Origin: Janthinobacterium psychrotolerans
GTDB lineage: Bacteria; Pseudomonadota; Gammaproteobacteria; Burkholderiales; Burkholderiaceae_D
Length of the DNA: 64,000 nucleotides
Assembly: GCF_001677885.1 (NCBI RefSeq)
Contig: NZ_LOCQ01000062.1
Span: forward strand, 62,001-126,000
Direction: 5' to 3'
This document shows positions 36,439 through 44,491 of this stretch, one piece after another. The notes under the pieces were generated by a model, which saw nothing but the letters and a program-made list of their open reading frames with translations, was not told the origin of the DNA and made no database searches. Position numbers and translations under genes: made by a program. Numbering within the stretch: position 1 is the stretch's first letter; each line of letters starts with the position of its first letter.

Positions 36439-38712
36439 ATGACAACTGAACTGATAGTTCCTGCAGTACCGACCCCCGCCACCGCGCTGCCCGACCACTG
36501 GCTGGCGCAGGTGGAAAAGAATCTGCCTAGCGGGGAGAACGTTTTAAGTAGCGTGGAGGTTGACCTCGATGCGCGATTACGTTTCACAAAAGGCATAATT
36601 GTTGTCACGGAGAAGCGTTTGCTGGCGCGCGCGCCTGGCGAAACCGAGTGGAAACACTGGTCTTACCGTCCCGGCCTGCGCCTGGCGCATCACGACCACG
36701 CCGGTGTCGGCCATATGGAATTGTTCGACGACCACGGCCGCCTGGCCTCGTGGCGTTTTACGCTGGGCCAGAACCTGCACGCCATCAGGGTGCTGGAACA
36801 ATTCGTCGAGCGCCTCGACAGCCACCTGACGGGCCAGCCGGTCCTGCAGGCCGAGCAGGAAGTGTGCCCCAGCTGCAAGGCGCCGTTGGAACCCGACCAG
36901 GAAGAGTGCCCTATCTGCGCCAAGGTGCTGCATACGCCGCCGTCGACCTGGACCCTGTTCCGCCTGTGGCGCTTCGCCCACCCTTACCGCGGCCAGCTGG
37001 CGCTCGGTTTCCTGCTGATGCTGCTCAGTACCGCCGCCCACATGATACCGCCCTACCTGACGGCGCCGCTGATGGATAACGTGCTGATTCCGTACCAGAA
37101 CGGGCAGAAGATCGATCCGTGGCTGGTGGTGTACTACATGGCCGGCCTGCTCGGCTCGGCCCTGCTGGCCTGGCTGCTGGGCTGGGGCAAGACCTATGTG
37201 CTGGCGCTGGTGTCCGAGCGCATGGGCGCCGACCTGCGTTCGGCCACCTATGAACATCTGATGAAACTGTCGCTGGAATTTTTTGGCGGCAAGCGCACCG
37301 GCGACCTGATGGCGCGCATCGGCAGCGGCAGCGACCGCATCTGCGTGTTCCTCTCATTGCACCTGCTCGATTTCGCCTCCGACGTGCTGATGATCATCAT
37401 GACCGGCGCCATTTTGTGGTCGATGAATCCGTGGCTGGCCATCATGACCCTGGCGCCGCTGCCGTTTATCGCCTGGATGATCCACCTGGTGCGCGACCGC
37501 CTGCGTACCGGCTTTGAAAAGATCGACCGCGTGTGGAGCGAAGTGACCAATGTGCTGGCCGATACCATTCCCGGCATCCGCGTGGTCAAGGCGTTTGCCC
37601 AGGAACACCGCGAAGCGGCCCGTTTCCGCGACGCCAATGCACACAACCTGGCCGTCAACGACAAGCTCAATAAAGTGTGGTCGCTGTTCTCGCCGACGGT
37701 GTCTTTCCTGACCGAAATGGGTTTGCTGGTGATCTGGTGCTTCGGCATCTGGCAATTGTCGCGCGGCGAAATCACGGTGGGGGTATTGACCGCGTTCATT
37801 GCCTACAGCACGCGCTTTTATGGCCGCCTCGATTCCATGAGCCGCATCGTGTCGGTGACGCAAAAGTCGGCCTCGGCCGCCAAGCGCATCTTCGACATTC
37901 TCGACCATGTGTCGAGCGTGCCCGAGCCTGCACAACCGGTGAAACTGGACAAGGTTGAAGGCAGGATCGACCTGCGCGAAGTCGGTTTCCGCTATGGCAA
38001 CCGGGCCGTCAACCGCGGCATTACCTTGAATATCAAGGCCGGTGAAATGATCGGCCTGGTCGGCCACAGCGGCTCGGGCAAGAGCACCCTGGTCAACCTG
38101 ATCTGCCGTTTCTACGACGTGTCGGAAGGCGCGATTCTGCTCGACGGCGTCGATATCCGCTCGTTCGCCGTGTCGGACTACCGCCGCAATATCGGCCTGG
38201 TGCTGCAGGAACCGTTCCTGTTCTTCGGCACCATCGCCGAAAATATCGCCTACGGCAAGCCGCATGCGACGCGCCAGGAGATCATGGCCGCCGCGCGCGC
38301 CGCACACGCCCACGAATTCATCCTGCGCCTGCCGCAGGGCTACGATTCGATGGTCGGCGAACGCGGCCAGGGCCTGTCGGGCGGCGAGCGCCAGCGCATC
38401 TCGATCGCGCGCGCGCTGCTGATCGATCCGCGCATCCTGATCATGGACGAGGCAACCTCGTCGGTGGACTCGGAAACGGAAAAGGAAATCCAGAAAGCGC
38501 TCGACAACCTGGTGCAGGGCCGCACCACGATCGCCATCGCGCACCGCCTGTCGACCCTGCACCGGGCCGACCGCCTGGTGGTGCTCGACCGTGGCCAGGT
38601 GGTCGAAGTGGGCAGCCACGACGAACTGATGGCCAAAGAGGGCGCGTATTACCGCCTGTATGAAGCGCAGGCGCGCAACGCCGCCGAAATGGTATTGGAC
38701 GACAAGGAATAA
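36439..38712 (+). CDS. Cyanophycin-associated ABC transporter (ATPase-permease fusion with zinc ribbon)
   Basis: A 757-aa protein. An N-terminal ~140-residue domain of PH-like composition is followed by a zinc ribbon (C143-P-S-C146 and C157-P-I-C160). A type I ABC exporter membrane domain (about 175-470, five or six segments) and an ATPase come next: Walker A 'GLVGHSGSGKSTLV', signature 'GLSGGERQRISIARAL', Walker B 'RILIMDEATSSVD' and 'IAIAHRLSTL'. Its place beside cphA and before DUF1854 matches a set I know as cyanophycin metabolism-associated. Substrate is unknown. It overlaps nothing and ends 2 bp before DUF1854. Confidence 0.9.
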   Translation: MTTELIVPAVPTPATALPDHWLAQVEKNLPSGENVLSSVEVDLDARLRFTKGIIVVTEKRLLARAPGETEWKHWSYRPGLRLAHHDHAGVGHMELFDDHGRLASWRFTLGQNLHAIRVLEQFVERLDSHLTGQPVLQAEQEVCPSCKAPLEPDQEECPICAKVLHTPPSTWTLFRLWRFAHPYRGQLALGFLLMLLSTAAHMIPPYLTAPLMDNVLIPYQNGQKIDPWLVVYYMAGLLGSALLAWLLGWGKTYVLALVSERMGADLRSATYEHLMKLSLEFFGGKRTGDLMARIGSGSDRICVFLSLHLLDFASDVLMIIMTGAILWSMNPWLAIMTLAPLPFIAWMIHLVRDRLRTGFEKIDRVWSEVTNVLADTIPGIRVVKAFAQEHREAARFRDANAHNLAVNDKLNKVWSLFSPTVSFLTEMGLLVIWCFGIWQLSRGEITVGVLTAFIAYSTRFYGRLDSMSRIVSVTQKSASAAKRIFDILDHVSSVPEPAQPVKLDKVEGRIDLREVGFRYGNRAVNRGITLNIKAGEMIGLVGHSGSGKSTLVNLICRFYDVSEGAILLDGVDIRSFAVSDYRRNIGLVLQEPFLFFGTIAENIAYGKPHATRQEIMAAARAAHAHEFILRLPQGYDSMVGERGQGLSGGERQRISIARALLIDPRILIMDEATSSVDSETEKEIQKALDNLVQGRTTIAIAHRLSTLHRADRLVVLDRGQVVEVGSHDELMAKEGAYYRLYEAQARNAAEMVLDDKE

Positions 38713-38714
38713 GC

Positions 38715-39185
38715 ATGACCGAGATTACTTTTACCTTAAGCCGCGACCCCTACGGCAAGCTGTTGATGAGCACGGCGGACGGCCAGGTGATCGAGGGCGT
38801 GGCGCCGGTGCGCGCTTTTCCCATCCAGTCGCCCGACGAAGGTATTTCGCTGGTGCGGGGCGACGGCAAGGAAGTGGCGTGGATCGAGCACGTGAACGAT
38901 TTGCCGGCGGCGTCGCGCGCCTTGCTGGTGGAGGAGCTGGAAGGGCGCGAATTCATGCCCGAGATTTCGCGCGTGAAAAGCGTCTCCAGCTTTGCCACGC
39001 CGTGCACCTGGGACGTGGCCACCGACCGTGGCGACACGCAATTCGTGCTCAAGGGCGAAGAGGATATCCGCCGCATCGGCGCCGCCTCGCTGCTGATCGC
39101 CGACAACCACGGCATACAGTTCCTGATCCGCGACATGTTTACCATCGACAAGCACACACGCAAAATCCTCGACCGCTTCCTGTAA
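38715..39185 (+). CDS. Cyanophycin-associated DUF1854 protein
   Basis: A 156-aa soluble protein ('VAPVRAFPIQSPDEGISLVR', 'EGREFMPEISRVKSVSSFAT', 'CTWDVATDRGDTQFVLKGEE'), the DUF1854 family. The start lies 2 bp after the transporter stop, so the two are one operon. The same pairing occurs in other betaproteobacteria beside cphA; the role is unknown, perhaps an accessory or regulator of the transporter. Confidence 0.88.
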   Translation: MTEITFTLSRDPYGKLLMSTADGQVIEGVAPVRAFPIQSPDEGISLVRGDGKEVAWIEHVNDLPAASRALLVEELEGREFMPEISRVKSVSSFATPCTWDVATDRGDTQFVLKGEEDIRRIGAASLLIADNHGIQFLIRDMFTIDKHTRKILDRFL

Positions 39186-39213
39186 CGGCGGGTCAAGCGC
39201 TTTTCTGATGGCG

Positions 39214-39247
39214 ATGCCGTTCAGCGCAAACTGAACGGCATTTTTTT
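39214..39247 (+). terminator. Rho-independent terminator of the ABC-DUF1854 operon, abutted by an IS
   Basis: ATGCCGTTCAG / CTGAACGGCAT form an 11-bp stem with a CGCAAA loop, then seven T residues. The T-tract is also the left target-site duplication of the IS, so the terminator has stayed intact. Confidence 0.88.
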
Positions 39248-39248
39248 A
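39241..39248 (+). repeat. Left 8-bp target-site duplication
   Basis: TTTTTTTA, identical to 40302-40309 on the other side of the IS. Confidence 0.85.
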
Positions 39249-40301
39249 GGCTATGTCACCCGAAACAGTGGGAACGCGCCGTAGTTGCTGAGGTCTAACT
39301 GATCAGGTATTTCCTTTCAAGGAGCCGATCATGGATACAGCCCAGTGGCAGGCCTTCGCCAGGCAATTCCCGCAACTGTCGCATCGCCAGCGCCTTGCCA
39401 GCGGCGATCTATTGCGCACCAGCGCGCCACAGAATGCGGCCGTCACCCTGATCGAGCAAACAGCCCTGGCACAATTGCATTGCCCTGCTTGTGGCGCGAC
39501 ACGATTCCACCGCCACGGCCAGGCCCACGGCTTGCAGCGCTATCGCTGCGTGCCCTGCCGCAAAACCTTCAACGCCTTGAGCGGCACGCCGCTGGCGCAT
39601 CTGCACCACAAGGAACGCTGGCTGGCCTATGCCGATTGCCTGCTCAACTCATTTTCGGTGCGCAAGGCCGCCAGCCAGGTAAGCATCCATCGCAACACCA
39701 GTTTTCGCTGGCGCCACCGCTTCCTGGCACTGGCCAAAACCGACCGGCCACGCTGCCTGCACGGCATCACCGAGGCCGACGAAATGTATATTCTTGAATC
39801 GCAAAAAGGTTCAAGACACATGACGCGGCCGGCACGCCAGCGCGGTGGCCGCGCCAGCCAGCGTGGCATTTCCAACGAGCAGGTGTGCGTGCTGGTGGCG
39901 CGCGACCGCACTGGCCAAACCGTCGATTTCGTCACCGGCATGGGCCGGCTGACCAAGGCCACACTGCACGCTTGCCTGCCGCCGGTGATCGACCGCGATA
40001 TTTTATTGGTCAGCGATGGTCATCCGGCCTATCCCGTGTTTGCCAGGGAAATCGGCATCGAGCATGCGGCGGTCAACTTGCGGGCCGGCATCCGCGTACG
40101 CGGCACGGTGCATGTGCAGAATGTGAACGCCTATCACAGCCGGTTGCGTGGCTGGCTGCGTGCGTTTCATGGCGTCGCCACGCGCTACCTGCCCAACTAC
40201 CTGGGCTGGCGCTGGATCCTGGACGCCAAAAGAATATTGTCCCCCGAAAGCTTGCTCAGGGCCACTTTGGGGACGTTCCCACATCTGATGGTGACATAGC
40301 C
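39249..40301 (+). mobile_element. IS1595-like insertion sequence (1053 bp, complete)
   Basis: Terminal inverted repeats begin GGCTATGTCACC at 39249 and end GGTGACATAGCC at 40301. They extend inward to a second block, TGGGAACG, about 28 bp from each end, with 8 mismatched positions between. An 8-bp direct repeat TTTTTTTA flanks it, the duplication size expected for IS1595-family elements. One intact transposase gene fills it. Complete ends and an intact gene suggest recent insertion. Confidence 0.92.
39331..40299 (+). CDS. IS1595-family transposase
   Basis: A 322-aa protein. An N-terminal zinc ribbon (CPAC...CVPC, about 51-72) is followed by a helix-turn-helix ('SVRKAASQVSIHRNTSFRWR') and a DDE-type core: 'GITEADEMYI', 'ILLVSDGHPAY' and 'NVNAYHSRLRGWL'. 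The stop lies within the right inverted repeat. It looks intact. Confidence 0.92.
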   Translation: MDTAQWQAFARQFPQLSHRQRLASGDLLRTSAPQNAAVTLIEQTALAQLHCPACGATRFHRHGQAHGLQRYRCVPCRKTFNALSGTPLAHLHHKERWLAYADCLLNSFSVRKAASQVSIHRNTSFRWRHRFLALAKTDRPRCLHGITEADEMYILESQKGSRHMTRPARQRGGRASQRGISNEQVCVLVARDRTGQTVDFVTGMGRLTKATLHACLPPVIDRDILLVSDGHPAYPVFAREIGIEHAAVNLRAGIRVRGTVHVQNVNAYHSRLRGWLRAFHGVATRYLPNYLGWRWILDAKRILSPESLLRATLGTFPHLMVT

Positions 40302-40309
40302 TTTTTTTA
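40302..40309 (+). repeat. Right 8-bp target-site duplication
   Basis: TTTTTTTA, matching 39241-39248. Confidence 0.85.
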
Positions 40310-40369
40310 AGCCCTGTCCCTTGCAGTTCATCTCATTTGATCTAGCCCGATGTCTTGAAGGAGACGATC

Positions 40370-40544
40370 ATGGCATATCCCAAGCAAGCAGATCAGCCAT
40401 TGGCGGCCCGTCAGGCCCGGGTCTTGTATGACAGCACGAATCGGCCTGGTGCAAGCCATGGTCGAGCGCTCCGGCGCTCCGGCCGGCTTTGACGCCGCGC
40501 GCTGGCACGCTCCCTTTCAAGCGCTACCTGGTGCGTATGACGCC
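40370..40544 (+). pseudogene. Remnant of a small gene next to the IS, possibly DUF2384 antitoxin-like
   Basis: An ATG with a strong ribosome binding site (GAAGGAG) opens a 40-codon frame MAYPKQADQPLAARQARVLY that ends near 40492. A second frame then reads 'GLVQAMVERSGAPAGFDAAR', which recalls MbcA/ParS-type antitoxins, and runs into the convergent amn end. The change of frame and missing C-terminus suggest a decayed gene. The family call is tentative. Confidence 0.35.
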
Positions 40545-42059
40545 TTACTGAAACGCCACCTCGGCAAAGCTGCGCAATTTGCGGCTGTGCAGCCGGTCCA
40601 CGCCCTGGCGGCGCAGCAGTTCCACCGCGCGGATGCCGATGCGCAAGTGCTGGTCGACGCGTTCGCGATAGAAATGGTTGGCCATGCCGGGCAGCTTGAT
40701 TTCGCCGTGCAGCGGCTTGTCGCTGACGCACAGCAAAGTGCCATACGGCACCCGGAAACGGAAGCCGTTGGCGGCGATCGTCGCGCTTTCCATGTCCAGC
40801 GCAATCGCGCGGCTCTGGCTGAAACGGCGCTCGGGCGTGCGCTGCGGCAGCAGTTCCCAGTTGCGGTTGTCGGTGCTGGCCACCGTGCCGGTGCGCATGA
40901 TGTGTTTCAGGTCCAGCCCCGTCAGCTGGGTGATTTCGGCCACCGCCGTTTGCAGCGCCTGCTGGATTTCGGCCAGCGGCGGGATCGGCACCCACAGCGG
41001 CAAGTCTTCGTCGAGCACATGGTCTTCGCGCACATAGGCGTGCGCCAGCACGTAGTCGCCCAGGCTTTGGGTGGTGCGCAGGCCGGCGCAGTGGCCCAGC
41101 ATCAGCCAGGCGTGCGGGCGCAGCACGGCGATATGGTCGGTAATGGTCTTCGCATTGGCCGGACCGACGCCGATATTGACCATGGTAATGCCGCTGCCAT
41201 CGGCGCGCAGCAGGTGATAGGCCGGCATCTGCGGCAGCCGCGGCGGCGCGGCGCCCAGGGCATCGTCCACCTCCACCGACTGGCCGACGCGGCGCGTCAC
41301 CACATTGCCCGGTTCGACAAACGCGATATAGCCGTCGTCGTCCGAGGGCGTGCCGGCGTCCGGCGCACGCTGCATCATGGCGTGGCCCAAACGGATGAAT
41401 TCGTCGATATAGAACTGGTAATTGGTAAACAACACGAAGTTCTGGAAATGCTGCGGCGAGGTGCCGCTGTAGTGGCGCAAGCGCTGCAGCGAATAATCCA
41501 CGCGCGGCCCAGTAAACAGCGCCAGCGGCTGTGCTTCGCCATGCGCCGTTTCATGGGTGCCGTTGGCGATGCCGTCGTCCATCGCCGCCAGGTCGGGCAG
41601 GTCGAACAGGTCGCGCATGGCCAGGCGGCGCCCGGCGTCCATATTGCCTTCGATATGGTCGTGCTCGGCGAACGAGAAGTGCACGGGAATCGGCTGGGCG
41701 CTGACGCCCACTTCCAGCGTGACTTTCTGGCCGTTGTTATGGTTTTTCAGCAGCAGGGTGAACTGGTCGAGGTAATAGTCGGCAAACAGGTCGGGGCGCG
41801 TCAAGGTCGTTTCAAACACGCCGGGGCCGGCCACAAAGCCGTAGGCCAGCGGCGAGTCGGCGCGCGCCACGGTTTCGGTCTGTATGCGCACGAAGGGGTA
41901 GCAGCCGCGCACCCGTTCCTGCAGGTTTTCGCCGGCGACAAAGCGCTGCAGCGCGTCGCGCAAGTGGTCGATGCTGGCGCGGTAGATGGCTTGCACTTGT
42001 TCCAAGGCCAGGCGGGGATCGTCAAAACGGGCGGAAGCGATGAAGGGGGGCGTATGCAA
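40545..42059 (-). CDS. amn: AMP nucleosidase
   Basis: A 504-aa protein with the N-terminal AMP nucleosidase domain ('RGCYPFVRIQTETVARADSP', 'HFSFAEHDHIEGNMDAGRR') and a C-terminal nucleoside phosphorylase fold ('MVNIGVGPANAKTITDHIAV', 'GHCAGLRTTQSLGDYVLAHA', 'ALDMESATIAANGFRFRVP'). It hydrolyses AMP to adenine and ribose 5-phosphate. The TTG at 42059 was chosen because AAAAGGAG lies 6 bp before it; the ATG at 42092 adds 11 residues that contain this site. Confidence 0.93.
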   Translation of the reverse strand: MHTPPFIASARFDDPRLALEQVQAIYRASIDHLRDALQRFVAGENLQERVRGCYPFVRIQTETVARADSPLAYGFVAGPGVFETTLTRPDLFADYYLDQFTLLLKNHNNGQKVTLEVGVSAQPIPVHFSFAEHDHIEGNMDAGRRLAMRDLFDLPDLAAMDDGIANGTHETAHGEAQPLALFTGPRVDYSLQRLRHYSGTSPQHFQNFVLFTNYQFYIDEFIRLGHAMMQRAPDAGTPSDDDGYIAFVEPGNVVTRRVGQSVEVDDALGAAPPRLPQMPAYHLLRADGSGITMVNIGVGPANAKTITDHIAVLRPHAWLMLGHCAGLRTTQSLGDYVLAHAYVREDHVLDEDLPLWVPIPPLAEIQQALQTAVAEITQLTGLDLKHIMRTGTVASTDNRNWELLPQRTPERRFSQSRAIALDMESATIAANGFRFRVPYGTLLCVSDKPLHGEIKLPGMANHFYRERVDQHLRIGIRAVELLRRQGVDRLHSRKLRSFAEVAFQ

Positions 42060-42137
42060 GCGGTGCTCCTTTTGAAGGTTGGTACATGGCATTGTAAGGC
42101 AGGCACCGCATAAAGGCTTAAAAACGGCGGGCCGCAG

Positions 42138-42239
42138 GCGCGGGCCTGAGAAAATGCCGATGGCGGCGTTGCGGCTCCTTGCCGTACATGCGTACTGTCT
42201 GCGTCGCCGCGCCTTGCCCTCGACATTTTTCAGGCCCGC
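42138..42239. repeat. ~100-bp imperfect palindrome
   Basis: The outer arms are GCGGGCCTGA and TCAGGCCCGC. The centre is CCGTACATGCGTAC near 42188. It shares size and a GTAC-containing centre with the element at 13600-13707. Confidence 0.55.
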
Positions 42240-42289
42240 TTGGCCCGGAGTGCCCAGGTTGGGGTCTTGGGCCGGAGCATGGTTTGCTA

Positions 42290-42345
42290 CTTGAAAACTT
42301 GAAAACTTGAAAACTTGAAAACTTGAAAACTTGAAAACTTGAAAA
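42290..42345. repeat. Seven tandem copies of CTTGAAAA
   Basis: Seven perfect head-to-tail 8-bp units cover 56 bp. The A-rich unit contrasts with the GC-rich flanks. Such repeats can change copy number by slippage. Confidence 0.95.
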
Positions 42346-42474
42346 CGGCGGGCCGGAGACGTGGGCCCGAAAAGCCCGGGCTGGCGCCTTTGGCCATGAC
42401 CTATTTTGCTGGTGTGCTCATGAAGCAGGACAGCTCCATTGCTTATCGCTCAATGGCTGCTTTAGGGAAGCGCA

Positions 42475-42641
42475 TCAGCTTGCTCCAGCCAGCTGGTGCA
42501 TTTTTTCCGCAAGCTCGGAAACTGCTTCCTCGAATGAGTTTGCATTTGTCATGTGCAGCCACTTTCCAATAGGCGTGCGAACAGGAGCTTGGCCGGTCGC
42601 ACCGCTTGGCCTGGTCTGCTTCCGCCGCCGGACTCAACCCC
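42475..42641 (-). pseudogene. Short 3' remnant of a gene
   Basis: A minus-strand frame reads 'APVRTPIGKWLHMTNANSFE', 'EAVSELAEKMHQLAGAS' and a stop at 42475-42477. It looks like the C-terminus of a real protein, but an in-frame stop upstream closes it. No family is recognised. Confidence 0.35.
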
Positions 42642-42752
42642 AGGATGCAACACGCTACCTTAAATGGCGACAACCACTGCCAGGGGACACGACAAGTGGC
42701 GGCTGGGGCGAATGATATAGTGGCGGGAATGTATACATTGAAAGAAACTGCC

Positions 42753-43055
42753 ATGAAAAACGATGCTGCCGTTCGCCCGCAAGCCAACCAGGCGCCTGTC
42801 AGGCTCAGCAAAGGTGACTTCGTCACCGGGCTGCGCAAACTGCTGCAAGTAGCGGCCAGGGCCGGCGAGACCAGCGTGGATGTACGCGCTGCAACACTGC
42901 ATACCGACGTGGGCGTTTATCCGGCGCGCGGCCATTCGATGCCCACCTGTTGCACCGTGATGTATGAAGAGATGCTGCCAGGTGACGAGATACTGCTGAC
43001 GCCACCTGGCGGCAAGGGACCTGCGCTGCTGGTACGCTACAAATTACCACGCTGA
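42753..43055 (+). CDS. Small conserved-looking hypothetical protein
   Basis: A 100-aa soluble protein with 'LSKGDFVTGLRKLLQVAARA', 'HTDVGVYPARGHSMPTCCTV' and 'MLPGDEILLTPPGGKGPALL'. The Cys pair in the middle and the Pro/Gly-rich turn are its main features. I recall similar 'MPxCCxVM' proteins in related genomes but no function. A TATAGT-like -10 lies at about 42715; an ATG at 42729 is an alternative start. Confidence 0.6.
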   Translation: MKNDAAVRPQANQAPVRLSKGDFVTGLRKLLQVAARAGETSVDVRAATLHTDVGVYPARGHSMPTCCTVMYEEMLPGDEILLTPPGGKGPALLVRYKLPR

Positions 43056-43159
43056 AAATCGCTGTCTCAAGCGGCTGTTGCATGGGCCGGTCCGGCATGA
43101 GGGCGACAGGTTACACTGTCGCTTCATTCACTGATCGGCCTTCATCGGCCCACGCTGCC

Positions 43160-44401
43160 ATGTTCATGCGCTTCGCTTTCCTTGCCACCGCCCTGACGCT
43201 CGGCTTGGCCGGTCCGGCCGTCGCCGATACTGCCGTCCTCGACAAACTCAAAGCCAATCGGCTCGCCATCACACTGGACAAAGGCGCGCTAACCGGGCCC
43301 GGTGCGGCGCCGCTGCTGCAAGCGTCGCGCCAGGCGCAGTACGTACTGCTCGGCGAAGATCATGGTGTCGCCGAGATCGCCCGGTTCTCTTCCGCCTACT
43401 TCAACGCCCTGGCCCCTGCCGGCTTCACCACCCTGGTCACGGAAAGTGGTCCAGTCGTGGCAAGCGCGCTCGAAGGCATGCTCAGGCGCGCCGACGCGGT
43501 AACGGCGATCGCCAGATTCGACGCCGCCTATCCGGACGCCATCGCTTTCTACACCATGCGCCAGGAGGCAGAGATGCTGGCCGGCTTTGCACTGGCCGCA
43601 GGGCCGCGCTTCGAACACTGGGGCATCGACCAGGAATTCATTGGCACGGCCAGATACCTGATCGCCCAAATGCTGGCCCAGCCGGTTAATCCGGCCGCGC
43701 GCGCAAAGCTGGAAGCCTTGCGTCAATTGGACGCTGTCGCTTCTCACAAGGCGGCGGCTAGCGGCAATCCCCTGGAGTATCTGATGCTGTCGGCCTCCGA
43801 CGAAGAACTGGTGTCGCTGCGCCCGCTGCTGGCCGGCCCCAATGAGCAAACCGCGCTGGGACTGCTCGATGCACTGCTGGCGAGCCGTGCCATCTACCAG
43901 AAGAGCGCCTCAAAAGTGCCCGGCGATCGCGGCCTTTCCAACGCCATGCGATTGGCGCTGTTAAAGCAGACCCTGGCCTCCCGGCTCGGCGTGCAGGAGC
44001 AAAAGCTGCTGGTCAAGGTCGGCGCAAATCACGCCTACAAGGGTATCAATCCGCTCAACAACCGTGACGTCGGCAACTTTCTGGCGGAGCGCGCCGAAGG
44101 CCAGGGCCGCAGCTCGCTGCACCTGATCGTGCTGGCGGCGAAGGGCACGCAGCTGAGATTTGCGGGAGCGGGCAAGCCCCATCAGCCGGCGCCGATCGAG
44201 CTTGACAGCCCCGCCTCCAAACTGCTGGCCAGTGCGGGCGCCACCGACGGCAGCTGGTCGCTGTTTGACCTGCGCTCATTGCGGCCCGGCTTGCGCAAAC
44301 TGGCGGCGGGCGACAGCGACGTGTTCAATCTGATCAACGGCTACGACTTCGCCCTGATCATCCCCGAAGGCAGCGCTTCGGCGCAGCTTGCGGCACCATA
44401 G
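43160..44401 (+). CDS. Secreted EreA/ChaN-like protein (erythromycin esterase-like fold)
   Basis: A 413-aa protein with a signal peptide (MFMRFAFLATALTLGLAGPAVA, cut near DTAV). The mature part has 'ARQAQYVLLGEDHGVAEIAR'-type sequence (seen as SRQAQYVLLGEDHGV), 'FTTLVTESGPVVASALEG', 'FEHWGIDQEFIG' and 'VKVGANHAYKGINP', the His/Glu pattern of the EreA/ChaN/Tiki-like superfamily. The substrate is unknown. A longer frame to 43082 lacks a signal sequence. Confidence 0.8.
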   Translation: MFMRFAFLATALTLGLAGPAVADTAVLDKLKANRLAITLDKGALTGPGAAPLLQASRQAQYVLLGEDHGVAEIARFSSAYFNALAPAGFTTLVTESGPVVASALEGMLRRADAVTAIARFDAAYPDAIAFYTMRQEAEMLAGFALAAGPRFEHWGIDQEFIGTARYLIAQMLAQPVNPAARAKLEALRQLDAVASHKAAASGNPLEYLMLSASDEELVSLRPLLAGPNEQTALGLLDALLASRAIYQKSASKVPGDRGLSNAMRLALLKQTLASRLGVQEQKLLVKVGANHAYKGINPLNNRDVGNFLAERAEGQGRSSLHLIVLAAKGTQLRFAGAGKPHQPAPIELDSPASKLLASAGATDGSWSLFDLRSLRPGLRKLAAGDSDVFNLINGYDFALIIPEGSASAQLAAP

Positions 44402-44456
44402 TGGGTAGCGCAAGGCCTGAAAGCGCAACCCGGGCAGGGCGCAACCCTGGGCATGC

Positions 44457-44486
44457 TTGACGGATTCAATTAGAATTGCTATTCTA
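44457..44486 (+). promoter_or_regulatory. Promoter and operator of the TetR-family gene
   Basis: TTGACG (44457-44462) and TATTCT (44480-44485) are 17 bp apart. The inverted repeat TAGAAT-TGCT-ATTCTA (44471-44486) covers the -10. Start-site spacing puts the transcript start at about 44492, the A of the ATG, and no ribosome binding site is present. This fits a leaderless, autorepressed transcript. Confidence 0.6.
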
Positions 44487-44491
44487 TTTGC

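Larger units (their letters stand above)
42093..42752. other. 660-bp repeat-rich intergenic region
   Basis: It lies between amn and the small unknown gene. It holds a ~100-bp palindrome (42138-42239), a 14-bp direct repeat (42121-42134 and 42342-42355), seven copies of an 8-bp tandem repeat (42290-42345) and a short minus-strand gene remnant (42475-42641). The forward frame at 42339-42572 runs through the repeats and is not credible. Confidence 0.6.

Noticed and set aside
34530..36449. A 639-aa forward frame across cphA' and its upstream region
   Set aside because: Shadow of the minus-strand synthetase; the part past 35958 is low-quality sequence with no start signal.
42290..42345. A CRISPR array
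   Set aside because: Units are 8 bp and head-to-tail with no spacers, and no cas gene is present.
42339..42572. A 77-aa forward ORF after the tandem repeat
   Set aside because: It begins within the tandem repeat, lacks a ribosome binding site and has no protein-like features.
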